Assembly (NCBI GenBank): GCA_038373865.1
Contig: JAXGGA010004682.1
Coordinates: 1 to 64,000 of the forward strand
From: Uloborus plumipes
Taxonomy: Eukaryota; Arthropoda; Arachnida; Araneae; Uloboridae
Length of the DNA: 64,000 bases
Reading direction: 5' to 3'
The notes under the pieces are model-generated. The model was not told the DNA's origin, ran no database searches, and saw only the letters and a list, made by a program, of their open reading frames with translations. The first letter of the stretch is position 1. Each line of letters starts with the position of its first letter. This document shows, piece by piece, positions 1-11,300 of the stretch. Made by a program: the position numbers and the translations under genes.

Positions 1-412
1 GTAGCCTAAATTTCTGCACAGATGGCAAATTCAAGGGCACATGTTTTAAGCTTTTCAAATTCATAGCTTATCTTGAAATCAGGAAAAATGACTACTTCAA
101 TGGAGAGGAATGCATTTGGAATAGTGAATTGTTTTAAAACGATTCTAGATCTTCATTCAACTAGGGCCAGCCTATAGTTGGACCCACATCCTGTTGCTGG
201 TCCTCACATTTGTACTTGTATACATTAAAGTCAGAAGTACGTTCAGCGCACAATTTCTTACAGGAGAATTACAAAGCCATATAGTCTCAGATCTTATTTT
301 AGCTCACATAAAGATATATATATACATATGTACAGGGCCGTCGCTAGCTGAAATATCTGGGGGGGTGTTGAGAATTTGGCGGCCCTGGGCTCATCATATA
401 GGGGGGTGAGGG
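1..412. other. Non-coding AT-rich DNA, no gene seen
   Basis: No convincing exon or repeat boundary was found. A GGGCCGTCGC-type sequence near 333 resembles the ends of dispersed hAT-like elements, but no partner end was located. Confidence 0.5.
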
Positions 413-779
413 CAGTGGCGTATATAGGTTTTTATTTCGGAGGGGGCCCATATAATCAAGCTTAGCCCTCCCCCCCCCCTTTTTTTTTTTGCTTACTGTA
501 AGACAGGTAGAAATTTTCAAATTGAATTAAAATATTGTAATTTTTGGAAAAGATAGAAAATTACGGTTTTAGATTCCCTCCAAAACTTTTTTCAAAATTG
601 AAATTATTTATGCTACCTTTCATGACGTTGGAGGATCGAAACTTAATGAAACTTAAAAAATTCTAAACACGCAATTTCAGGTTATCTTTAGTGACGTTAA
701 AGGAGTTGAGAAAACTTGAGGCATCTCTCCTGAAATATTTTGACACTGAAGCACAACTCAGGATATGAGTTGAAAAAAT

Positions 780-844
780 CATCTTCTTTTCTTTTACTCT
801 ATCACGAAGTACAACTTCATGATAGAGTAAAAGAAAAGAAGATG
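780..844. repeat. 31-bp near-perfect hairpin with 3-nt loop
   Basis: The left arm 780-810 and right arm 814-844 are reverse complements with one mismatch, separated by ACA at 811-813. The arms are pyrimidine- and purine-rich respectively (CATCTTCTTTTC.. and ..GAAAAGAAGATG). The loop is too short for a normal microRNA precursor. It is probably an inverted duplication made during replication. Confidence 0.9.
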
Positions 845-1208
845 AGTTTTTTTTTGAACAGAAGTCTCATTTAAGTTATCTTTGAGAAGTAAAAGTTCAA
901 AGACCCTCCCCTGAAAGATTTTCGATATATAGATGTGCAATTTCGCGTTCTCTTTGGAGACATTAAGAGACAAAAAGTGGTTAGGGATCTCCCTCCGAAA
1001 ATTTTCAGAATTGAAACCGTAAGCCATCTTTACTTTAGACCATCTTTGGTAGTAACGTTAGCAAAGACTCGCTCCCGAAATGTTTCGAAATTAATGTTTT
1101 AAAAACGTTTTTATTTAGGTTATCTTTAATACCGTCAAGAGAAGAGGCAGGATTCGCGCGCTGTGCCCCGAAATTTTGCGGCATTGAAGCTTCAAGAATG
1201 CCATTTTA

Positions 1209-1499
1209 GGCAGGGATTCAAGTGAAACAGGCCATCGCAAATTACAATCGCTACAGGAAATGAATTACATTAGAACATTTCTTGATAAAAACATCGTGAC
1301 GTTTGCCTATGGAAAACGAGCTAGATAAAACGTCACAGTCTACTTGGCGAATAAAAGGAGATCGCTGAGTGCTTGAGAGCTCTTATTGGCTCCACCCGTA
1401 GTGACGTCATGCCAAGTTAAGTTGATGATAATGTAATTCATTTCCAGTAGCGATTGGAATTCGAAGCGATCGCAGTGCTGTTTCACTTGAATCCCTGCC
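1209..1499. mobile_element. PIF/Harbinger-like MITE (291 bp, TTA target duplication)
   Basis: The ends are inverted copies starting GGCAGGGATTCAAGTG, identical for 22 bp and still similar for about 65 bp. The element is flanked on both sides by TTA (1206-1208 and 1500-1502), the 3-bp target typical of PIF/Harbinger transposons. The interior is non-coding, so any movement would have needed a transposase supplied elsewhere. Confidence 0.75.
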
Positions 1500-2326
1500 T
1501 TAAGCTCTATTTTTTGAAACTGAAGGTTCAAAATTTTACTTTTAGCAGAGGTGCTCATTACCCCCAAGAGCAAAAACTTATCATCCAAGAATTCCACGAA
1601 GATCCCTCTAAAAACGAGCCCACGTGTGACTCTAGAGCCACACGTGAAAGAAAAAGAAAATAAAAACTTTTAAAAACGCCCCTTAAAAATAATTCAATAG
1701 CGCCGCTTACGCCATGATTCTTGATAGAAACAACTGCTTTTAGGCTTTGTCTGACAACATTTAGGATAATAAAAGGATTTAGAGACTCTTTCGGAAATTT
1801 TTGCACATAGAGAGACTGTAATTCGGGAGCTCTTTCTTTTCTAAAAACACATTTTAGAGCTAGACTATAGAAAAGTAAGGGGGATATCAACTACCGTTAA
1901 CTGTTTGAATTTTAAATCTCTAAAATACCATTTGAGGCAATGTTTGACCAAGGTATTGAAGACGAAGAGGGAAAAGAACTCTCTTCCGAAAACGTTTGGA
2001 TATTGAAGTCTTAAAACTGCAATTAAATTACACGTTGTAAAAGCGAAACTTTAAGATCTCTTTGGACTCTTTAAGGGGGGTCATGAGCCTTCTTTGAATT
2101 CATGCTTGGCGGATATACGGGCCTCGACTTCCTACCCTAAACCCGCCACTGAGAGGCACTCTATTCTTTAATGTCACCACTGGTAAGGAGATTGAAAATT
2201 ACGTGCCCCTTATAGTTCGGCCGGCTTGGACTTCAACCTCTTTCCGAATTTTTTTTTTTTTTTTGTTTTGTCCAGCTGAAAGCTTGGAAATTATTTGTGA
2301 AAAAACTAAAACCGAAAATGATTGCA

Positions 2327-2420
2327 CTTTATTTTAAATTTCTTGCTGGGAGAAATACTCACTCTTTATTTTAAATTTCTTGCCGGGGAGGAATGATTAT
2401 ACTTTATTTTAAATTTATTG
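2327..2420. repeat. Short tandem repeat, about 2.5 copies of 37-38 bp
   Basis: The phrase CTTTATTTTAAATT followed by T(C/A)TTG recurs at 2327, 2364 and 2402. The first two copies continue similarly (GC(T/C)GGG-rich) and the third is cut short. Confidence 0.7.
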
Positions 2421-4379
2421 AGCGTAGCGTTATTTTAAAGACTCTTATTTCCTGATTGACTAGAAAAAAATAGGTGCGAGAGAGCCCCAACACGAGTGTG
2501 TGGGCAACCCCGAAACCGCACCCGAGTAAGCGAGAAGTCACGTAGAGACATGGGTGCTGGGGCTGAAGAAGCGTACACGGTGCGGTAGAATATTTGTGTC
2601 CATTTACAAGATTTTCATATTCAAAATGGTTAGGATGGTTCTTTGCATTTTTCTCTAATTGTAAATAATCGGGACGGTCCAAAGCACCTTCTTTTTTCTC
2701 CCTTGTTGTAAAAGCCGCAAAACTGAACCTTGACCCTCTTGGGGGTGCTCCAGCTGCCCGGGGTAATAGCGTTCGTTGGAGGTGGTGATTGTCTGGTAGT
2801 GGGTGGTGTGATGGGGAGGTGAAGGTATTTGTTGGGTATTGTAGTGTTTTGATTTAGGTTAAAGTTGTTGTTGTTCGTATAGTTTCGGGGTTTAATTTTG
2901 GCTTTGGTGGGGGACTGAGGGTGGGGGGGTGTGGATGGGTTCGTAAAAGCGGGGGAGAGCCATAAAGGTACGTGTATTGAGGTGGTTTTCTATTGGGGTT
3001 GGTGAGGGGAAGATCGGGGGCGTTTGGTGGGGGGGGAGGGGGGGGGGGGGGGGGGAGACAGGGTGATTGTATAGTTTCACAGTTTATACAGTCAGGTGGT
3101 TTTTTTTAGAGGGCGCAGTGGGCGTGGGCTACAGGGGGGCCCCCGGGGTATAAGAACGCAGTGAAAAGCCGGTTTTGTCCAGCCCCAGGGCGGGTGGTGG
3201 TGTGTGTGCCGGAAAAAAAAAGTGAGGGTTCTTGAAAGTGTTGTGCTGGGGGTACTTTTCGGGGGTTCGGCCACGGGTCGACTAGGGGGGGGGGGGTTCT
3301 GGGGGCGGTTTTGTTATTTTTGGGGGCGGACAAGATTTGTTCGTGAGGAAGAATAATGGAGTTTTAGTTAGTTGGGAGGTTTTGGTGATTGGCCGATATG
3401 AGTCGTGAACATAGTTATAGGATGTGTTAGGGGGACATATAAGGTTAGCCGGGGCGGGGGGTGGGGATTGGGGTGGTTTAGGGAGTAGTGTGTTGAGCAC
3501 GGGTGCGGAGTTTGGATGGGCCGAGTTCAGGGCGTAGATGGGGTTGGGGTTGGTGGGGGCTTAATGGGGTTAGGTGGGTATTTTTTTTTTATAGTACGTG
3601 GGGTTATTTACAGCAGTGGGGGCTCTGGAGGGTGTGTGTGATGGGGACGGGAGACGGTGTGTTGGCGGGGGGGGGGTTTGTGGGATGAGTGAGGTGGGTT
3701 GGTGGGTGGTGTTGTTGGGGTGGGGGGGGTGCGGTTGGGTTAAGATGGGGTCGGCAGCGTATGTGGGGGAGAGACGAGTAAGGGGGTTTGAGAGAGCTAT
3801 GTGGGTGTATGGTCGGGGGGGGGTCGGGCCTTTCTGGGCTGCCGTGTGGGTGTGCCCGGGGTCCTGGTCCCACTGGATCGTGGTTTTGGGGCGTTGGGGC
3901 GCTTCACTTTGTGGAGCGGGTATTGGTAGACGCTATAGGTGGGGGAGCACGAAAATTCGGTGGGTGGGGGTGTCTGGGTTGTATGGGGCGGAGAAAGAGG
4001 TTTTTGTATGGTATGGGGGTTTTTGGATGGGCACGGTGGTCGTGGCAGGTTGTTGGGGGTTTGGTGGAGAGAGGAGTACAGTGGGTTTGGGATGGAGGGT
4101 TGGACCCGGTTGTGGGAGGAAGTTTTGCGGCAGGTGAACGAATGTAAAGATATTGCCGCGCGGACAGGTACGGCACTGTATAGTGGGGGGACGGTGGAGA
4201 GCAATCCCCCACCACTCCCCCCCCATGCCGACGGCCCATCCGGCTGTGGGATGGTGTGTTACTCCGGGTCCATGGTACGCCGGGTATATTTTCAGGCGGG
4301 TGCTTTGGTGCAAATCGTTGGGGATACGGATGCGGAATTATGGGGGGTGCGGGGTCCTTATTGGTGGAATGGGGTGATA

Positions 4380-4985
4380 AAATTAAAATATATTAAAATG
4401 ATTTAGATAACCGGGGGCGCAGTGTCGCCGGGCCGCAGTAGTTTAGCCTTTAAAATTAAACATAAAATATTAATCCGACCGAGCGACCTATGAGATAGCA
4501 CTCAGGCATATCTAACGAAACTTTATAAAAATGTGTTTAATAACAATTTTACATTTCAAAGTTAAGGATTCTGGCCATGCATGTAAAATTCACAATCGGC
4601 CGCGGCAAAAACAGGCAAACAGTTTTGAAAATAAATTTACAAGGTGATCCAAGGGAGGGATATGGCACTTTTTAGATTCGTGTCGCTGTGCCAGGGCAAA
4701 ATTGCTGTTTAGTATTCCTAACCGAAAAGCTTGCCACACGGCTACGCTAAAATCAGACAAAGCACAGCAGCACCACACCCGTGCAGTTTATTTTTAAACA
4801 GCGAAACTTTCTGTGGAAAGCCTGTCAACTGTTCACGGCGAGGTTCCACGCCATGAGCTTTAAGCTCTGTGAAGTTGGCAAGAGGTCCGCCTTTATATAA
4901 AATGGCCAATAGGAGAAGGGCGTCGGTGGATATCATAGTCTTGTAGAACAGCAAAGGTGCTTGAAAGCAGGAATGAAAGTAGTTT
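4380..4985. other. Clean-composition island inside the anomalous block
   Basis: This ~600-bp stretch has normal arthropod-like base content and sharp transitions to G/T-rich flanks. On the minus strand a TATATAAA at about 4895-4902 sits upstream of GC-richer sequence and could be a core promoter or part of an LTR. I found no supporting gene or matching second copy. Confidence 0.3.
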
Positions 4986-7934
4986 ATTGGGTAAATGTGG
5001 GTTTTGGGGCGCAGGATTAGTGGCAGGGCCGGGCATTTATTCACCTGGTGGGGGTGGGGGGGTTGACGGGTTTAAGAGCGGAATGATTGTGGATGCTGTT
5101 CTAGTGTGTTATGTTGGGCGTCCGTGCTTTGTTAGACGGCCTAGGGATGCCATGGTGGATGGGTGGACGGCGTCGGGGTTGTCACAGGGCTGCGGACATT
5201 GCATCGGGGATCTGGGGTTGACGCACTGGGGGATTTTTTTTTTGGAGGGAATGGGGAGGTTGGTGCACATAAGGATGTTTCGTTACTTTAAGGGAGGGTT
5301 TTTTATTGGGATGGTGGGGGGTGTTTTTTAATACGATGGGGTGTGAGATCTGGTTGGGGTAGTTTGGAATAACTTTGCTGTGGATGTATGGGTATGTGGT
5401 GTGTAGTGAAGTATGCAGTACTTTGCTTTTAGTGGATATCGGGTCTTTGGTTGGGGGGACAGCTTTGGCTGGGTGGGCCGGGTGTCGAGGGTATATGATC
5501 CTGTCTGTGCCGGGTGGGTCGCGGAGTGCATGGGTTAGCGGAGTCAAGGCGTGAGTCTCGGTGGATGGATGGCACGAGGGGAATGAGTTGTGCGTTCTTG
5601 GCGGATGGGCGGAGGTGGACCTCGTAAGGGGTATGACGTCGGATTTAGGACGTATCTTTGGTTAGATTCGGTTGGAGTGGCGGATTGGAAAAGTTTCTTT
5701 TGATCGAGGATTTATGGGTATTTGAGTGAATTAACCAGTTGGCGTACAGGGTTTTAATGAGTACTGTGTTCGATTGGGTTGACGGAGTTGAATGTGATTA
5801 AGGAGGGGCACGGCATGTTGTGGTTTATGTTGAGGGGTGGGGGTTTTCTGAGAAGTTGCTATGTGGTTTTGGAGCTAGTTGGGGGTTAGTGTTTTGTGGT
5901 TTGGGTTTTTTTTGGGGGGTGGTGGGTGGGATAGTATGGTGATAGGGTGGATGAGGGGTCTTGTTATGTTGGGGTGGTGTATTGTATGTGTGGGTTTGAG
6001 GGGGTTAAGACGGGTTCAGGGGGGGTTGGTTGGGGGATGGGTTGCGGGTAGCTGGCTGGGGGGCTATTTTTTTTATTTTTTTTTTTTTGAGCCCCACGGC
6101 GGGCCTCTTATTGGGGGAAGAAGGGGGGGAATGGGCACGAGGGATCGTGGCTGAGAAAGGATAGGATCACCTGGAAGTCTTATTGAACTTGGGCCAGGGT
6201 GTGTGGAACAGGTTTTTTTTGGCGGGGTTGAGGTGGGAGTGTGAGGTGATCTGGAGAGGGTGTCAGGGGGCTTCGTGTGGGTCGGTCTTTCGGGGTGTTT
6301 GGGGTCGTATATGGGGTGATGGTGTATGTTTGGCTGATCGGGCAAATGGCCTACGAAATAGAGAGATGGGGTTCGTTTGGGGGGTGGGTTGCTAGTGGGG
6401 GGTGTGGTGTTCGGGACGCGCCGACATATGACCGGTGTTGAAATAATGAGTCGGGGGTATGTACCCGCGGTGGTGTACAGCGGGCCTAAAGGGGGTCTGC
6501 TGGAGGGTAAGGTTGAGGGGGGGGGTTGCGATGGACCGGGCCGCGTTGTGGATTGTTCACTTGAACCCCGGGGGCCCTGAACCAAAGCGGGGTGGTGGGG
6601 GGCTTACGGGGGTCGCGGGACGGGGTGTATAGTGGGGTGTAAGGAGAGGGTGATTGGCGTTTTTTGTTTGAGGGGGGGGACTTAGGGAGGTTTAGTAAGG
6701 GGGATTTTTGGAGGGGGGGAGAACATTTTTTTTTTATGAACCCGCGCCGGCTATTGGTTGTTGCTGCTAGGGCGTTGTTGTTAAGCATAATATTGGGTTT
6801 GTTGGGGCTGTTTTGGTTTGTATCATGACATTTTCCATAGATGGTCATGTTTTTTGGGGGTTTCGTGTGGGGGTATGGGTGTTATGGGGGGGGGTTTTAT
6901 GGTTTATGGGGTTCTGGATTGTGTGGGACATCTATCTGAACACGATATTTTGGGGGGAGGGGACCAGGCTGGTATAGTGGGTTAGGAGATGCCTGGCACG
7001 GCTGCTCGGGAGGGAGTGGCGGGCAAACCGAAAAAAGCATGCCACCCCTGTATTGCTTATAGTAGGAAATAGACAAAACTGAGCAGCACTCCATTCCCCA
7101 GTATCGAGTTGTTAATGAACAAATATTCCGCTTCCAGGAGTCATATAGATTTGAACCGTTATCAGGCAAGATTGATGATGCTGGAGCTGCACGTGGTTTT
7201 ACTTCGAGGAGTCGGGTTGGAGGTTTGAACGTTGTGCATCTACGGCTGGCTAGAGGGTAAGCGGATTCGGTTTGGTATGGGTGGAGTGTAGTGTTTGGTT
7301 TTGTTTTGATCTTGGTGGAACTGCTGTTGGACAGAGTCTGGCCTCGGAATTTTGGTTTTGGTGGAGCGTCTTCTAGGTTTTTAGCTGTCGTGTATTTGGG
7401 GAATGGTATTGGCATGTTCGCAGGGTAAATGGCCTTATAATACATGCTGGCACAGGGGGTTTGTGGGGGGGGGGGTACTATTGGGACATTTATAGGAGTT
7501 CGGATGAGGGATTGGGTCATACTGTTGGGTTGGGTACAGGCTGAATGTGCTGGGGCTCGTTCACGGGGGCACTGGGAGGGTTTCGGGATGCGATGAGGGG
7601 GGCGTGGGAGTTTTGGTATTTTCTTTGAGTTTTTGGGGAGGGAGGGGCGGGGGTTTCGGGGGTGAGATTGTGTTGGGGTGGTGTCTGGTTGTGGGAATGG
7701 ATGCGTGGTGGGTGGTGGGTGGATGTTTATGGAGTATGGGGGGCTTATGGTTCCCGTGTTTTTTTTGTGGTCGTGCTGAGTGTTGGTGAACGGGGCGGGG
7801 AATGAGGTTCAGCGGAGTGGAGGGGAAGTGGGTGTTTAGGGCATGATGGGTGGGTATGGGAGCGGTGGGTGGTTTGATTATGGGCACATGGTCATTGGGT
7901 GCTGTGAAGCTCTGGGCTAGTCGGTTGAACTGTC

Positions 7935-8376
7935 ATGGATGAAATGACAAAAGGGAACTTTTCGGCGTCAGGGTTACGGGTATGCACCGGACAGGCGTCC
8001 CCAAATAGGGCGTAATGGGGGCAACTCCCTTGTGAACTTTCTGTAAAAGTGCAGGATGGCAGAAAAAAAATAAAACATTTGTATGATGAGTAGAATCAAT
8101 GCAAAGTATTCTATTACCTGCGTTGGCCATCATGTTTTTTTGTTCTTTAGTTTGAAGACCAAAGGCGAAAATTGAATCTTTATCGGGTATACCATCTAAA
8201 TCTTTGGGACCAAACATCGTGCTATTGAACTGAAGCTTGAATAATAATACTGGGTCATAGGGCTCACCTCTTAAACTATGGACTAAACTTATGACGGATT
8301 CCTGATCATTTTCAGCATTAGAAGCTCGTTTGTATGATTGTAGTGCACTTTGGCGAAGCTTTAGGGCTAACGGCGA
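7935..8376 (-). pseudogene. Fragment of a MULE-like transposase
   Basis: A minus-strand frame runs about 100 codons without a stop from near 8376. It includes a stretch ending in GNRILCIDSTHHTN, followed by a T/F-rich run and then loss of similarity. The CIDSTH-(G)TN motif is how the catalytic domain of MULE-type and ZSWIM-like transposases begins, where the Asp is the first of the DDE acidic residues. Only the region just before and at this motif is present. The frame falls apart at a poly-T tract, and both sides pass into the anomalous G/T-rich sequence. It is a partial copy with no sign of function. The family assignment rests on one motif plus context. Confidence 0.4.
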
Positions 8377-11300
8377 CGGGGGTACGTGGGGTCTATCAGC
8401 GCGTGGGGAGCGGGTGAATTTGGAGGGAGCAAACTTAGCATCTGGGGCGGGGTGAGGGGGATCACTGGTCCTGGGTGTTACAGCTATAGAGTGTCGGGGT
8501 GGTTTGGGCGCGGGACATGGGTTTAGATGTAGTGGTGGTATTGGGGTGGGGGGGTTTTGGCATTACTGGAGTGGTGGGGGGGGTGTTAGTTTGCCAATGA
8601 AGTCGGGTGGGCAGGCTGCCGCGTTATCACTTGGGGGGGTCCGCCGACACAGGCAGTACCGGGGCACTCAGGGCCGAGGCGCTGGCCGGCTGATGTGCGG
8701 TTGGGGGTCGAGAGGGCGGTATTTGGTCAGTTTGAGGGTGTGAGTTGCGGGCTTGGTTACGGTATTTGTATGTGTTGGTGTTGCGGGTGTGGGGGGTCAA
8801 GGGCTGGGGCCGGTATGTTGGGGCCGAGTGTCGTGGCCAGGGGGGGTGGGCAGTATGCTTAAATTGGGGGCTATATTGCCCGCGGTTCTGAGGATTTTTG
8901 TCTTTGGCATGGCATTTGCGAGGACTCGTTCGGGTTATATGGTTTAGGCGGGGGCTAGATTACCTCGTGTACGCTTATGTTCTAAATGAACAATTAGGAA
9001 AGGAGGAAAGGGAAAGACTGTACCTCGGAAATGGGACAAATACCGTCGTATGGGTAAAAATCTAGGGCCTGGGGACTGCGGATGCACCGGAGGATGGCAG
9101 TTCTGGGGAGCTGGTGTGTTTGGCGTGGTCTGGTTATGTATTTAGATGGCGCCGGATTGATTGCGTTCTGGGTGTGACATTGGGCTGGGATGGGATGGGT
9201 CGATGTTCTGGTCAGGGATGGATGTTGGGACTGGCGGGTCGGAGCAGGATGGGGCTGGGGGGACAGCTTAGGGATGGTATCTTATGTCTGGAGATTGGTG
9301 ATGTGGGGTAGTGGACGGGTTTGATGGGGGCGGCTTACGGGGTGGTGGTAGGCGTGGTTTTGGGTTTCTTAAGGGTTGAGTCGCTGAAGACCAGTGTTGG
9401 CAATTGGCACGGGGAGTGGGACTAGGGGGCGAACCCAACTAATTACACCTGGGCGTGGGTAAGGGGGGCGTTTTGGAGAGGGTCGGGGAAGAGTCGGCTA
9501 GACAACCGTTTCACATCCGGTGTGTGGGAAATTGTGTCTCATCCTGCTCAATTTGATTTCAGGTATGTCACTGGTTCGTAAAATGTTGTAGATAAAGATG
9601 ATGAGGGTTAGAGGAGGAATAAACTGTATTTGACAATCGTGAACATTGGTTGGAAGAAAGGGTGTCTTTCAATAGCCCCCTCCTTAATGGCTGTGTGGTT
9701 AGTTGGTGGTTTGCTGTTTAGGTGTGTGGGTCAACAGGGCTGAATGTGGTGCAAATGGCGGGTAGGCTCTGTACCCGCAGCTTGGAATATTCCGGGTTTT
9801 GTAGGGGCTAGGGTTTGGGGTTTCGGCTCCTAGGGCAGGGAAGGACAGACGAGAGAGGGGATTGTTATATTGCACTGTCATTATTTGAGCAGGATAGTCT
9901 GGAGTTCCGGCAAATAAGCGAAGTTTTGGGACAGAGGATGACTTGAAGAGTACAATGGTTATATTACACAACATTAGAGATGATACAGGGATGAGCGGTG
10001 ATGGGAGTTCCGGTCGCTCAGTCGAGGTCGGGTAGGGAGCGGGCATGGGGCAGGGGTTAGGCTCGCGCATGGGCCCGTGCGGGTATCTGGTTCTGATGGG
10101 GGGGGGCGGCTGGGGCTGGGGTAAAGGCGTGGTGATGGCTGCCTCTGGGTTTGATTATGCGAGTGTGCGTCCCTGGGGTGTGGGAGGATTTGATTTGGCG
10201 GGGGGGGGCAGCTGAATTAGGCGCCGTGGACAAGATTCAGGCTATGGAAGGACGTGTCAGTAGGCTCAGGCGCGGGTCACAGGCGGTCGTGCATAGATTG
10301 ACGGGACCCATACGGCTGGCGGGCTTCCGGCAGTTTGTGGGGTCATGTTTTTCATGGGGGCGCGAGCAAGGGTACTGGGGTATCAGCGTCTGGTTCCGGG
10401 ACGTGCTGAGATTGACATGTGGTGAGGGGGGGTTGTTCGGCTTATTTTAGGGGAGGGTTCATACAGAACCACTTGTGGGTGTGTAGCGTCTTGTTGGGGA
10501 GTTCGGAGACAGGACAACGCAGGGGGGTACTACAGGGCGATATGTGGTCTCCTCGGGGGGACAGGGCGGGTCGGTTCAGGAGGGCCGCGTGACGAAGGCG
10601 TTGATGGGCCAGGGGCGCAGGGTTCACAGTGCAATCTTACGTCCTAAACAGGCATCAAAGAGGGATAGCATAATTAAGGATATTCTTGCGTAGGGTGGTG
10701 CCTGCAAAAAAAAAGTGGGGTGTCTAACAACAGATGGAGTTTAATACAATCTACAAGAATTGGAGACGGATTTACAGGCCGTACCGATGTAACCTTTGCC
10801 GCACGGAGCACTGTGGGCGACGAGCTCTCAGTGTGGATCTGGTTTCGGCGAGTATAGCCCCGGAATAATATAGTTGTTTTACAGGGTTCTGGCGAACTAT
10901 ACAGCAGCAGGATGCATTGCACCCGGGGATAGTAGAATAGGGATACTTTCGGGACAGTGGCGCGGGGGTTTTTTGGGGGGGGGGGGGTGGTTAACAGTAG
11001 GCCCAGGGCAGGGCTTTTGTCAGCATGAATATTAGGGACAAAGCCTTACTGTTGTTATCTGTCTGACTGGCACTTTACTGGCTACTTTCACTATGACAGG
11101 CTTGTTCAAAATAAAAGAATAAAGAGGTCGTTTCGCAGGTTCAGGAGACTTCACAGCAACAGGTACCAAAGCAGGGAAAGCATCAGGAGATTCTTGGGGA
11201 GTTGGCTGCAAAACAGTTGGGTGTTAAAGCAGAAGGAGTTTGAATACAAACAACGGAAATTGAAGATGGTACAAATCTCACCTCTATCATCGTGCTACAC

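Larger units (their letters stand above)
540..2095. repeat. Degenerate tandem array, period roughly 80-90 bp
   Basis: A recurring motif pairs a CCGAAA(N)TTT-type block with ATTGAA, followed by an AATTT(C/T)AGGTTATCTTT-type block. Blocks are seen near 579, 727, 909, 992, 1072, 1163 and 1983, with spacings of about 80-90 bp or twice that. Copies are strongly diverged, so the array is old. Confidence 0.35.
413..2151. mobile_element. Possible hAT-like non-autonomous element
   Basis: The stretch starts CAGTGGCG and ends CGCCACTG, an 8-bp inverted terminal match of the kind seen in hAT-like elements. The interior has no coding capacity and is largely a degenerate periodic array with a PIF-type MITE inserted in it. 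Flanking 8-bp sequences do not match cleanly, so the boundary call is weak. Confidence 0.3.

Noticed and set aside
780..844. MicroRNA precursor
   Set aside because: The stem is long enough but the loop is only 3 nt and the arms are pure low-complexity pyrimidine/purine.
4890..4910. TATA-box promoter on the minus strand
   Set aside because: The motif is present but has no gene or transcript context and is surrounded by suspect sequence.
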